From Sepiola atlantica (Eukaryota; Mollusca; Cephalopoda; Sepiida; Sepiolidae), in assembly GCA_963556195.1 (NCBI GenBank), contig OY744523.1:78922945-78986944 (forward strand): a stretch of 64,000 nt of DNA, read 5' to 3'. The notes under the pieces were generated by a model, which was not told the origin of the DNA, made no database searches, and was given only the letters and a program-made list of their open reading frames with translations. The translations under genes were made by a program, and so were the position numbers. Positions 23,571-33,879 of the stretch are shown in pieces. Each line of letters opens with the position of its first letter. Within the stretch, counting starts at the first letter, position 1.

Positions 23571-23720
23571 GTAAGGTGGCTAAGTGGTTAATGACGCGGA
23601 CTGAGGACGTGGGTGTGCCGGGTTCGAATCCAGTTCGTTCCACAGAAACACTTTCATCAAAACCAACACTTGATCTTGTGTCTAAACTGAAATTGGGATT
23701 TACTTTACTTTGCTTCTAAA
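23571..23720 (+). repeat. tRNA-derived SINE (A and B boxes)
   Basis: An A box, TGGCTAAGTGGTTAA (23577-23591), and a B box, GGTTCGAATCC (23621-23631), are spaced as in a tRNA and would be the internal RNA polymerase III promoter. The acceptor and T stems do not pair well, so this is a tRNA-like SINE head, not a functional tRNA. A non-tRNA body follows, and a (CA)n(TA)n tract begins at 23844. Confidence 0.7.
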
Positions 23721-23843
23721 ATCGTCCAATAAATTCGGCACGAAATTGTAAGTTGCACATTTATTTAGTTTTTCGTTCTCAGTTTTTTATTCACTGTTAT
23801 TATACTTCTTCTCCAACTTGTGCGCTTATGATTTTTTGTTGAC

Positions 23844-23844
23844 T

Positions 23845-23922
<78 letters not shown>

Positions 23923-23923
23923 T
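23844..23923. repeat. (CA)n(TA)n microsatellite
   Basis: Compound dinucleotide run between two SINE copies. Confidence 0.97.
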
Positions 23924-23929
23924 AATGTG

Positions 23930-24055
23930 CTTTGCTGTATTACAGCTGTTCAGTGTGGCTAGGATAAGCAAGTACCTCAAACTGAGATCGAAACTCGACT
24001 GTCTAGACAGTCAGCGCTTCTAATCACTTAGCTATCATCTGGCAGCTGCTGAAAG
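23930..24055 (-). repeat. tRNA-derived SINE, family 2, copy 1
   Basis: The minus strand reads an A-box-like TAGCTAAGTGATTAGAA, then a B-box-like GAGTTTCGATCTC. A body follows with CTAGCCACACTGAACAGC and TAATACAGC. The body motif recurs at 53685-53815 (minus), also next to a (TA)n tract, so the TA run is likely the SINE tail. Confidence 0.65.
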
Positions 24056-24334
24056 TAAGCGAAATCTCAATGATAAACATTGTCAATTGCCTGAAAGCTC
24101 CATTTGTTTACACAAAGAGCAATGTGTTATAAGCTAGTGAAATGATCCTATAACCTTCTTTTTTTTCATCATGTGTGTTGCCCCTGATAAATTCTGAAAG
24201 CGCCTATCCCTCTCCCTCTAGTATCACTTTTGAAGAGTCTGCTTATGCCCAATTTCATTCACAAGTTTTGGGTTAACCCATGCTACATGGTGTTTTGCGC
24301 ACTTGTCAGACGTGCAACCATACAAGATAGAACC

Positions 24335-24450
24335 TTAATCTACTGGTCTGAATTCTAACAGGCATTCTAACCAGTAGATTAGGGGTTCTAATCAGTAGAT
24401 TAGGGTTTCTAACCAGTAGATTAGGGGTTCTAACCGCTCAACCACACTCG
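24335..24450 (-). repeat. tRNA-like sequence with tandem 22-bp units
   Basis: The minus strand starts with an A-box-like TGGTTGAGCGGTTAGAA (about 24420-24440). The next segment, CCTAATCTACTGGTTAGAA, is tandemly repeated three to four times with small changes before a more diverged sequence. The copies fall where an anticodon arm would lie. No clear B box closes the structure. Confidence 0.5.
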
Positions 24451-24933
24451 CACATACTGTATATAAATTCCACACTAATTTCATATAATACAATATCAAG
24501 TTGGTATTATTCGTATTAAATCCAATAATGCTCAATACAGTTTCTGTACAGTTATATAATAAAATAAGTTTGAAAAAATAAAAACTGGATGGCTCCACAA
24601 ATGCAATTGTGTTTTGATTACAGATCTCATCATGCCATGAGTTTATTGAGATTTATAATTGAGTTCAAAGAACCATACTTACATACGCATGATGATTCAC
24701 AGATGATTGTTATCTCACAGGAGACTAACAAGTATTGATGTGACAGTCAATATTCAAGCATTCTCCCGACTGGCAGTGCTATCCTAAACACGGCTTCTCG
24801 GTTGCAAGAAACTCCACTTTACATGCCCTCTCTCAAAATGAAGACGAAACAATCATATTGTGCATAATTGTGATGGTCTGCTTCCAACGGGTTATATCTG
24901 CACACTTCGCCATTCCTCTATCATCGTAGGACT

Positions 24934-24938
<5 letters not shown>

Positions 24939-25010
<72 letters not shown>
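24939..25010. repeat. (TA)n microsatellite
   Basis: About 36 TA units; generates spurious IYIYIY ORFs. Confidence 0.98.
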
Positions 25011-25014
<4 letters not shown>

Positions 25015-25126
25015 TTGAGAAATTTCATTGTTGCTTCATAAAAATCTACATTTCTGAAAATTTCAAATAAAATGAAATGCATAAATTAAAGTAAACAATT
25101 CATTTTTACATTTATCATATATTTTT

Positions 25127-26172
25127 GTTCGATAAAGTTTGTTGTTAAATTTCTTAGCTAAAACTTTTGCAATTGTAAAAACAAGTTCGACAAAGTTTGT
25201 TAATAAATTTCTTAGCTAAAACTTTTGCAATTGTAAAAACAAGTTCGACAAAGTTTGTTAATAAATTTCTTAGCTAAAACTTTTGCAATTGTAAAAACAA
25301 GTTCGACAATGTTTGTTGATAAATTTCTTAGCTAAAACTTTTGCAATTGTAAAAACAAGTTCGACAAAGTTTGTTAATAAATTTCTTAGCTAAAACTTTT
25401 GCAATTGTAAAAACAAGTTCGACAAAGTTTGTTGATAAATTTCTTAGCTAAACCTTTTGCAATTGTAAGAACAAGTTCGACAAAGTGTGTTAATAAATTT
25501 CTTAGCTAAAACTTTTGCAATTGTAAAAACAAGTTCGACAAAGTTTGTTGATAAATTTCTTAGCTAAAACTTTTGCAATTGTAAAAACAAGTTCGACAAA
25601 GTTTGTTGATAAATTTCTTAGCTAAAACTTTTGCAATTGTAAAAACAAGTTCGACAAAGTTTGTTAATAAATTTCTTAGCTAAAACTTTTGCAATTGTAA
25701 AAACAAGTCTGACGAAGTTTGTTGATAAATTTCTTAGCTAAAACTTTTGCAATTGTAAAAACAAGTTCGACAAAGTTTGTTAATAAATTTCTTAGCTAAA
25801 ACTTTTGCAATTGTAAAAACAAGTTCGACAAAGTTTGTTAATAAATTTCTTAGCTAAAACTTTTGCAATTGTAAAAACAAGTTCGACAATGTTTGTTAAT
25901 AAATTTCTTAGCTAAAACTTTTGCAATTGTAAAAACAAGTTCGACAAAGTTTGTTGATAAATTTCTTAGCTAAAACTTTTGCAATTGTAAAAACAAGTTC
26001 GACAAAGTTTGTTGATAAATTTCTTAGCTTAAACTTTTGCAATTGTAAAAACAAGTTCGACAAAGTTTGTTAATAAATTTCTTAGCTAAAACTTTTGCAA
26101 TTGTAAAAACAAGTTCGACAAAGTTTGTTAATAAATTTCTTAGCTAAAACTTTTGCAATTGTAAAAAAAAGT
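25127..26172. repeat. 58-bp satellite array, about 18 units
   Basis: Near-identical 58-bp units contain AAGTTCGACAAAGTTTGTT, then AATAAATTTCTTAGC and TTTTGCAATTGTAAAAAC. They differ at single positions, for example TTAATA versus TTGATA and CAAAG versus CAATG. The TTAATA and TTGATA variants alternate irregularly along the array. No stop-free frame spans the array. Confidence 0.97.
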
Positions 26173-26174
26173 CA

Positions 26175-26605
26175 GTTATCATCTGCTTCTTGGCTGACAA
26201 ATGAGATAATAGACAAACATCTGTACATCATTAGATTATAGTGATAAACGCTTGTACAACATGAGTACCATTCTCTGAACCTCCATTATTATCAGTGACG
26301 TGCCAAAGCAAAACGACCGGTAATCAGTTTGACTGCAGGGTTTACATCAGTTTCCTTCTCCTAGATGGGTTCTATCCCGGTTTTATTTGAAAGTGATCCT
26401 TCTTTGAGACAGAGAGTCATCGAAGACTAACGAGCTGTCAGCCCAAAGTTCACTGATTTTAAGCTGCCAATTTCACCTTTCACCTCTTTTTCTGTCTCTT
26501 TCAGACATTTCTGCCACAAGAAGGCCAGGAGCTGGATTTAATTGTCAAGGGTATATTTAAAGAGCTAACAAGAGCTCAATAGTAATCCTGATAATCTGAT
26601 AACAA
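26175..26605. other. No gene seen
   Basis: Ordinary sequence between the satellite and a long (TA)n run. Confidence 0.4.
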
Positions 26606-26607
26606 GC

Positions 26608-26610
<3 letters not shown>

Positions 26611-26701
<91 letters not shown>

Positions 26702-26713
26702 ATATATATATAT
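26611..26713. repeat. (TA)n/(TATG)n microsatellite
   Basis: TA run to about 26689, then TATG units and more TA; it ends directly at TTAGGTTCTTC, the possible mariner end. Confidence 0.97.
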
Positions 26714-27440
26714 TAGGTTCTTCATTTTTGTAGTATTTTATACAAGATGTTACATGTGTTCTTTTTTATGAATTTCCAATAATTTAATAAAAAATTAAAT
26801 TTTGAAGCATAAAAAATTTAATAAAGAAGAAGAAAAAAAAAGAAATGTAAATACTTTTCTTGCATGAGTTCAAATAATGCTTCTTCCCAAACAGCCATTA
26901 AGAAAATATTGGGAGACTAAACAGTACAATGTTGGTTTCATAGATTCTGTGGTAGTAATGAGAGTTGAAAAAGGTGTAGGACTGCCAAGCACGCTTGACA
27001 ATGAGCATTTGAAAGCCATTATTGAACAAAATCACCATCAAACTGTGTCAAAGAAATGTCTAAGACACTTAATTTCAGTATTTCAATGGTGTCCGACCAT
27101 TTGAAGCAAATTGGTAAGGTAGAAAAGCATAATAGGTTCCACATCAGCTTAATGAAAATCAAAGAGTTTTGCACAGCTACATGTTACCAGGAAGGCACTT
27201 CTTCAAAATTCATTGACATGGGATACAAGACTTGACCACAGCCTTGCCTCCGTATTCTCCTGATTTTTCACCCACTGACTACTATTTTGTTCAAGTATCT
27301 AGACACTTTTTAGGTACCAAAACTATCAATTCCAAATTTGAGGTGGAGGCTAGATTCAATATTTCTTAGCACAAAACCAAATCAACAAGACTTAAATGAT
27401 TTTCTTCATGAAGGCACAGATGCATAGATGTTAAAGGATG
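26714..27440 (+). mobile_element. Mariner transposase relic with internal deletion
   Basis: The frame 26877-27104 includes STLDNEHLKAIIEQNHHQTVSKK, the helix-turn-helix part of mariner transposases. A shifted frame adds SDHLKQIGKVEK. After about 27220 another frame gives LPPYSPDFSPTDYYF (about 27245-27290) and a FLGTKTIN-like piece, the region around the third catalytic residue. The stretch carrying the first two catalytic acidic residues is absent, so the element is internally deleted and inactive. TTAGGTTCTTC at 26714 fits a mariner inverted-repeat start after TA. I could not find its partner with confidence. Confidence 0.75.
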
Positions 27441-27444
27441 ATCA

Positions 27445-28205
27445 TGTATACGATCAGACTAGTTTTGGGTTAGGTTTCAACTGTTCATGAATACATGTTT
27501 CTTTCTGAAATCGCTCATTATTTACCAAACAAATATTTTGTGTATGAAAAATGTAAAATGCATATTTTTGTTTCACGGGAGACAATGATAAAGGAGTGAT
27601 ATTTTGAAAGCTATATTTTTCTCTCAACTAAAACTATTCTTTGTACATTCCTCTTTCTTATGACCAAGCTACAATCACTATTATTAGACGCCATTGTGAC
27701 TGGTCGAGTGTAACAAACATATAACAAGAAAAACTGCAACACTACTGTTACTCCACCCATTAAATAACATGGCCATAGGCTAGCAATCTTTGTCACATGG
27801 TCAACAACAAAGGCGGAAAACAAACAAATCGTTGGCATTTCCCCTCCTTAACAACGACGACGACTGCTGCTGTCCATTGCATTTTATTTGTCACACTTTG
27901 TGCCTTAAAGTTTTCTTATCATCTTCCTTGGAAGTAATGATCAAATCTTTTCTTACGGTTTCCATTGTTCTTTTATTGTTATTAGCAGCTTTTAATGGCC
28001 ATCTTTCTAATCATAGGATTTCTTTCCTTTATGTAAAACAAAATGGCCGTTTGTTCCACTGGCTCTTGTACGTTGGTATAAAGTGGCCATGGGGAAATCA
28101 CATGACACTCAAGAAGCAAAGCTGATTTATTTCGAAAGAATCTTTCTAAACTCTCAACTATATTGATATTATTTAAATAGGAACATCAGAATCTTTAAAG
28201 AAAAA
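27445..28205. other. No gene seen
   Basis: The ORF at 27790-28125 (111 codons) contains a hydrophobic stretch. It has no recognised domain, overlaps an ORF on the other strand and has no coding-like composition, so it is not called. Confidence 0.4.
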
Positions 28206-28212
28206 TAATAAA

Positions 28213-28397
28213 CCATGGACGGCGGCACCGGGGGGGGAGGGCAGGGGGGGGCTTTAGCCCCCCCCCCTTTTTACTTGGCCCCCCACTTTACGATCATCAA
28301 TAATGAAGTTATATATGCATGTGTTTAACCGCCCCCCCCCCCACTTTTTAGGAGAGCCCCACCACCACACTTTTATAACTGTCCCGCCGGTCCTGTA
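28213..28397 (+). repeat. G/C-run-rich dispersed element, copy B
   Basis: Starts CCATGGACGGCGGCACC and ends ACTGTCCCGCCGGTCCTGTA. It is the inverse of 1703-1890 and parallel to 47001-47144. C-runs of 8-11 and G-runs of 7-8 flank the conserved spacer ATCATCAATAATGAAG. Confidence 0.7.
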
Positions 28398-28472
28398 AAC
28401 AGTTCTGTTTCAATAAAACTTTAATGACAGCTGTGTTTTAAATTTTTTATTTGCGAAACATAATAAACTTAA

Positions 28473-28962
28473 TAAAAGTCTCAGAGACATATATTTATGA
28501 AAAATGATTTAATGAATATATAAAAAAAAATTTTTAAATAACGTTTCTTGTTTTTTTCAAAATTCTATAATACATTTCAAAAAGCGTTTTCTTAAAGATG
28601 TGTACACCTCTTCAAATTCATATAAGCGTAACCGCTCTAATACACACGTCTAAAATGTTCACTTTCTTCAAAATCGTCAACGAGATCAGACGAAAGTTAT
28701 CCGCTTGGAACAACGTGTAGATTTACTTGCGATTTTAACACCAGAAAAATGAGGAGGAAAAAATTTTTAAAAAGAAAGTAAATAACTCTTCGTTAAGGCT
28801 GTTTTAGGGCGAAAGTCTCAGAGACATATATTAATGAAAAATGATTTTATTCGTTTAATAAATATATATATAAAAATTTTTAAAATAACGTTTATTATTT
28901 TTTTCAAAATTCTATAATACATTTCAAAAAGCGTTTTCTTAAGGATGTGTACACCTCTTCAT
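28473..28962 (+). repeat. Direct duplication of ~150 bp
   Basis: Segments 28473-28617 and 28809-28962 share AAGTCTCAGAGACATATATT, TTCAAAATTCTATAATAC and AAAAAGCGTTTTCTTAA, ending TGTGTACACCTCTTCA. The intervening ~190 bp is unique. AGTCTC...GAGACA at each copy start forms a small palindrome. Confidence 0.85.
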
Positions 28963-29389
28963 CATAAACTTAATATTAAAAAGAAAATACTATTTAAATA
29001 ATGTAACTTTGCTGTTGTGAAAATGAGTGCTACACTAATAAAATCGAATGTTTTATTTTGACATTCTTGACCATGTTGTAGTCTGCAGCAAAGCAGTCCT
29101 ATTGTAATGTGTCTATGGAAATTCCATTTACACAGAGGAAGAAAGGAAAATTCTTTGCAATGGTGGTAGGAAGACGAGTTCTTGCTGTGAATGCTTTACA
29201 GAGAGAGAGAGAGAAAACAGAGATTAGAGCTAGGTCGAGCCCCTACCATGGAAATAACGATAGAGTAGAGAAAGACTAACAACATCTCCTCTAAGAGAGG
29301 GGCTGTAGGGAAGAACAGAGATCATTCCCTCAGTAGATTGTCGATTTTGTAATCTGTTTAGATAAAAAAGAGTGCTCTGAGTGGAACCT

Positions 29390-30345
29390 CCTCAGATGTG
29401 GCAGCAGGTCTCCATCTTAAGACATATTTGACTCTTATACAGGTAGAGGATTGGATCAGGAATCAGGTAGTTTCTGGATCGATAGAATGATCCAACTATT
29501 TTTTGCAGCAACTTTGCAACAGATTTGATGTATTTCGGGTCTGGAGTCAAAGTCAGTCCGAGGAATTTATCAAAGCAAGGGGCTCCGTCAAACCTTGAAC
29601 CATTCATTTCTACTGAAGCAAAATGCAGATCTGGGCTTTAGTGGTGAAAGGAGAGAAGCTTGGTTTAAAAGGTGTTAAAAGTAACAAGCCACTCCCCCCC
29701 CCCCCCCATTGCACCAGTTGCTCCAGGTTGAAAGAGAGAGAATTAGCAAAATCTTGATCACCAATGCCCAGATATCAAGGGAAAAACATTAGAAAGGTCT
29801 TGATTATTAATGCTCTTCCAAGTGATGTCATAGATAGTTGTGTTGCCTGCATAGATGTCAACAAATTATCTCAGAATATGATTTTAAAGGTCATTGATGA
29901 AGATCAGGAAGAAGGTTGGGACCAAATGTGATCTTTGGGGCACGCTGGTGTTGCTGCCCATCAAAAACTACTTTTATAGACATATAAGAGAGAAAGGATT
30001 TGATTATTGAGAAGACATTATCAGATATTCCATAGCTTGCAAGCTTGTGAAAAACCTTTGTGCTAAACCATATCGAATGCATTTGATATGTCAAGAGATA
30101 TTGCCCTAGAGACGAAGCCACCAGTGATAGATTCACTGATTCTATGCGATATTACAGTCAGCACGCTGCTGTTTATCTTTCAGGACGAAATCCATATTGC
30201 TTGTCACTAAGTAGAATTCTTTTGCTGGGGTGATTCACTACTTTTTGATTTATCACAGATTCAATCAGCTTACTTATGATGCACAGGAGACTGGTCAGTC
30301 TGTACTGAGATGCAGAAGGCCAAGTAGAATTATTGAATCGAGATG
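29390..30345 (-). mobile_element. LINE (Jockey/CR1-like) fragment
   Basis: Read on the minus strand: KLIESVINQKVVNH and LLSDKQYGFRPE (30173-30290), then KVFHKLASYGISDNVFSIIKSFLS (29950-30070), then a GLTLTPDPKYIKSVAKLLQKIVGSFYRSR thumb segment (29440-29560). It ends at LYLYKSQI...CCHI (about 29395). The order matches the LINE at 21.4-22.7 kb. The catalytic Y/FADD block is not readable between about 29640 and 29890, where the sequence is degraded and includes a C-run. The copy is dead and truncated at both ends, and abuts another LINE fragment at 30346. Confidence 0.8.
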
Positions 30346-31535
30346 TGGTGAACGTGAACGTGAGATCTATCAATACTTAAACATTCTAGAAGTGGACACA
30401 AGAAAGAGCAACACCTGAGAAAAATGGCTGAAACTAAATTATATAGCAGAAAACTAATAAAAAGAATCAATGCTTTGGCAGTATCCCTAGTATGATACTC
30501 TGGACACTTCATAAACTGGAGTAAAGAAGAACTCATGTACTTGAGCCAGGAAACTAATGAGCATGCACAACACACTGCACAAAAAAAAGACTACTGAGCA
30601 ACTCCATTTAAAAAGGAAAGAAGTGGGAAGAGGGCCGTAAATATTGAAGATTGTGTTAGCAATGAAAGAACTGGAAAAAATACATAATGCAAAATACAGA
30701 AAGGCTGATTACCACCACATCAAGCAGCAACATGGAGAGCAACGAAACGAGAAACAAAAAATGGGAAGAGAATCAGCTACATGAAAATTGACTAAAGAAA
30801 TAGCACACAAAAACAGATGAACATGGCTACGGAAAAGACACTTGAACAGAGAATAGTTACGCACAAAACAAAGCAATTAGGATGATCTACATGAAAGCCA
30901 GGAGAGGCAGAAGAACGGTAAATGTGAGACGAAATAGTAAAGCGCATAATAATGGAAAGGAATAGACACGCCTGTGTAGGGAATGCAGTTTACTGGGAAC
31001 TATGCAAATGTCTGTACTTTGAACAGACAAATGGTAGAGATACGAACTGGAGAAAGTAGCAGAGAATGAAAATCATAAAATCCTTTGAGACATAGAAGTC
31101 CAAACGAACAAACGCATCCAAGCGACCAGACATAAAAACCAAAAAAAGCCAGTGACACCAGCATTGATTCGCGTCACAGAAAATTGTTGTGAAGGATCTG
31201 GGAGAACGTATAGACAAAGGAGAGAAAGCACCATCCTGCACTCCGCTGGAAGAACATAGAAAGTACTGGAACATAGACAAATTCATCCAAGCAAGGGGAG
31301 CAGATGTGATAATAGTCAGCAAGATTTCACCGTCCCAGTAGTTCACAGAGTGAAGATCAAGGAAGCAAAAAACTAAGCAAATATATGGAACTTGCAAGAG
31401 AACTGAAAGGATTATGGAACCCGAAGAAAATTGCTGTAATACCAATAATTGTAGGGGTATGAGGAAGAGTTTCGAAAAACCTTGAAAAAATACTGAGAGA
31501 AATTGGAATTAAATGAAAGATTGACACCAAACCAA
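30346..31535 (+). mobile_element. Second LINE type, ORF2 C-terminal region relic
   Basis: Three scrambled forward frames carry recognisable pieces of the C-terminal part of another LINE ORF2. They are EIYQYLNILEVD (30361-30400), INALAVSLV (about 30465-30495), KLMSMHNTLH-like (about 30555-30585), and near the end KYMELARELKGLWNPKKIAVIPII (about 31378-31445) with KNLEKILREIGIK (about 31475-31515). I recognise this order from a widespread animal LINE whose ORF2 ends with a nuclease-like domain. Frequent frameshifts and stops make it a fossil. It is sandwiched between two fragments of the other LINE family, which suggests nested or abutting insertions. Confidence 0.6.
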
Positions 31536-31599
31536 ACCTCATTCTCCTCCATGGTTTCCATCCGTTTGTGCTTCTACCATTGCCCATCGTAACCACTAC

Positions 31600-32530
31600 T
31601 TTAATTAGTATCGTTTGGATGGTTCTGCCGTTTCCAGATGATCCTACAGAAAAATTAGCCACTCTCTATTCTGGTGTTGCTTCTCGGCTATCTCCCTGGA
31701 ATCAGTTGAAATATACAGCTGATCTAGAGGTTGACCTGAGTTCGGTTATGGATTGGGGTACGCAATGGCTTGTTTTGTTTAATTCTGTTAAGACTCAACT
31801 TGTGTTTTTCAATTGTAGGCATGTCTCTTTTCCTCCCGAGAGTCTCATAGATGGCTTTGTTCTTGAGGAGAAATCGACTCTGAAACTTCTTAGTCTTTCT
31901 CTCTCATCAAATCTTTCTTGGAGTTCATTCATTAGATCCATTACTCTTTCTGCTTTTCATAAAGTCGGTTCTCTCCAAATACTTTCTTTCACCTGAGACT
32001 ATCTCTACAAATCTACTATCAGACCTTGCATCGAGTACTGTTGTCATATTTGGGCTGGTGAATATCTGTCCCAAGGTTCTTGATAAAGTTCAGAAACGTA
32101 TCTGTAATTTGATTGGCCCCACCCTATCTTCTTCTCTGCACCCTCTCTCTCTCACAGACATGGTATTGCTAATCTCAGTCTTTTCTATAAATACTATTAT
32201 TGCATGTGTTCTTCAGAATTGTGTTATCTATTCTCTGCTTCTTTTGTTCCAGCTCGTTTGACTCGTTGGTCTAGTGGTCTTCATCAATTCGCTGTTTTGA
32301 TACCTCATTGTAATACAGCTTCCTATTTCAGTAGCTTATTTCCAAGAACTGCAGGCTTGTGGCGCTCTCTTCCTGCTGACTGTTTTCCTCCTACCTATAG
32401 CCTTGGCCTTTTCAAGACTACGGTCAATAGACATCTCCTGTCTTTGTGATAATCATCTTTCGTTCTTGTTAGCTCCTTACATCAAGTGGCTTTATGCCTT
32501 GTCTGGAGCGATTTCCATAAAAAAAATACA
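31600..32530 (+). mobile_element. LINE (Jockey/CR1-like) 3' part
   Basis: The frame 31568-31996 contains the post-RT thumb: DLEVDLSSVMDWGTQWLVLFNS, then KLLSLSLSSNLSWSSFIRSI. A shifted frame gives YKSTIRPCIEYCCHIWAGEY (about 32000-32060), then VLDKVQKRICNLIGPTL (32067-32120). The conserved C-terminus SSLFPRTAGLWRSLPAD and FKTTVNRHLLSL ends at a TGA (about 32449). A short 3' UTR with an A-run follows (about 32518-32530). The start is a degraded relative of the catalytic ADD region. Same family as the copies at 29.4 and 21.4 kb, opposite orientation. Confidence 0.85.
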
Positions 32531-32869
32531 ACGCAAGGCACTGATGAAATATTAAGAAAAATCGTTGAGTGTGGAAACAACAGGTGAGTTGAAATAGAAA
32601 CAGAAAAATGATAGAAAGCACATGAGCCCAAGGGAACTGAAACTGACAGAAATCTCATAATCTGACCTCCACCCCCCCCCCTCTAAAAATAATGGTGGCA
32701 CCAGCCTTGAATGTTACCACACAAAATGGATGTGAAGGGTCAAAGAGGATGAAACGACCGAGAAGGGATAGCACCATCCAGACCTCCCCTGGAAGGGCAC
32801 AGAGGGTAATGGAACCTCGGCGAGTATCAGCAGAAAATCAATGGTAAATGGCTGTTCTGGTAACGTAAA

Positions 32870-33178
32870 GTGATTTGCAATGACTATCGAAAGAAGCGGT
32901 GAGTGTCGGGAATCTAACTAGACTTGTTGTCACTTAAGCTCGAGAGAACACCACTTATTATCGCTAGTGAGCAATCATTAATAACTTGTGTGAAAATTCC
33001 TAATGAGTAAATAAAAAAAACAAAGTGATGTTTAATGGTTACTGCAAAAAAACAGAAACTGCTGGAAATCTAGGCAGATATGTTGTCACTCAGTTTCCAG
33101 GGAACATCACCTGTTGTTGCCAGTGACCGATCACTGGAAATTCTTATGTGAGAACTAATAATAATAATAATCTAATAT
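32870..33178 (-). repeat. Dispersed repeat family (stop-ended body), two adjacent partial copies
   Basis: The minus strand reads (TTA)n, AGTTCTCACA, a GTCACTGGCAACAACAGG-like block, TGTTCCCTGGA, then CTGAGTGACAAC. The same blocks occur on the plus strand at 53025-53245 and 60655-60960. Here a second, weaker copy follows at about 32870-33000. Confidence 0.65.
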
Positions 33179-33446
33179 ATAAAGTAAAGTTAGAGTTTCC
33201 CCTGTTTCATTAACCGGAATATCTTCATAAACAGAAGCTACATAAAAAAACCTGTTTCGTCATTCATTTTCCACAAAAATTGAATCATGTCATGACAAAA
33301 TATTTGGCAGATCAATGTGTTAATTTTTTTATCTTATTAAGAGAAAGGTGGCAAAGTTTGTACCCTCTCATTAAGATGTACTATGCCCACCATCCATTAC
33401 ACTTAGGTATTTTATTTAGTAGGAGACATACTTTTTGACTTCACAG

Positions 33447-33878
33447 CTTCTTAACACTAAAACTCCTCAACAAGGTCAAACAGCCAGTCGAGCCGGGGAT
33501 GCTCTGATTCTTCTCAGACGAGAAAGACTTCTGCCAGGACCAGTTGCACAATGCATAGGACAACAGGTGGCTACCCTACAGTACACACAAAGTCCCACGC
33601 GTCATAAAAACCAAGTTCCTTCAAACTTTGCGTGTGTTTCTAGTTACGGCTATGTGATGCTTCCCCATATCCTCAATAAGAGACTCACTCAATTCAGATG
33701 GCTAGATTCAGTGCTGTTCACTGTCCTCAAGCGCTGGATGGAGAGGGGGCAGCAGGAATCAGCTCCATGTCAGACTTTGGGGAAAACCCAGAAGTGGCTG
33801 TCTGAAAATTTCCCTGATTTCACAATGTATCGTAATTCTGTTGCAAGATTCTTAAGAAAAACAAATTTTTGGGAATAA
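33447..33878 (+). CDS. Candidate 3'-terminal coding exon, product unknown
   Basis: An open frame of 144 codons ends at TAA (33876-33878). It is preceded by a pyrimidine-rich tract and TTCACAG, a good splice acceptor at 33446; the last upstream in-frame stop is at 33420. The stretch is GC-richer and less repetitive than its AT-rich neighbours. Its translation is balanced in composition rather than microsatellite-like. I do not recognise the protein. The C-terminal segment KTQKWLSENFPDF...YRNSV loosely resembles the helix 2-3 region of forkhead winged-helix domains (W...FP then NSV). The key histidine and most neighbouring residues are missing, so this is only a hint. No poly(A) signal lies close after the stop. 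It could instead be an unrecognised transposon fragment. Confidence 0.35.
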   Translation, partial: LLNTKTPQQGQTASRAGDALILLRRERLLPGPVAQCIGQQVATLQYTQSPTRHKNQVPSNFACVSSYGYVMLPHILNKRLTQFRWLDSVLFTVLKRWMERGQQESAPCQTLGKTQKWLSENFPDFTMYRNSVARFLRKTNFWE

Positions 33879-33879
33879 T

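Noticed and set aside
23571..23643. Functional tRNA gene
   Set aside because: A and B boxes are present, but acceptor and T stems mispair; a SINE head fits better.
25127..26172. CRISPR-like array
   Set aside because: Units are contiguous 58-bp repeats without unique spacers, in an animal-type sequence; a satellite explains it. The same applies to 8225-8672 and 51126-52870.
27790..28125. 111-codon ORF with a hydrophobic segment
   Set aside because: No recognised family and no splice or conservation evidence; it overlaps an ORF on the opposite strand.
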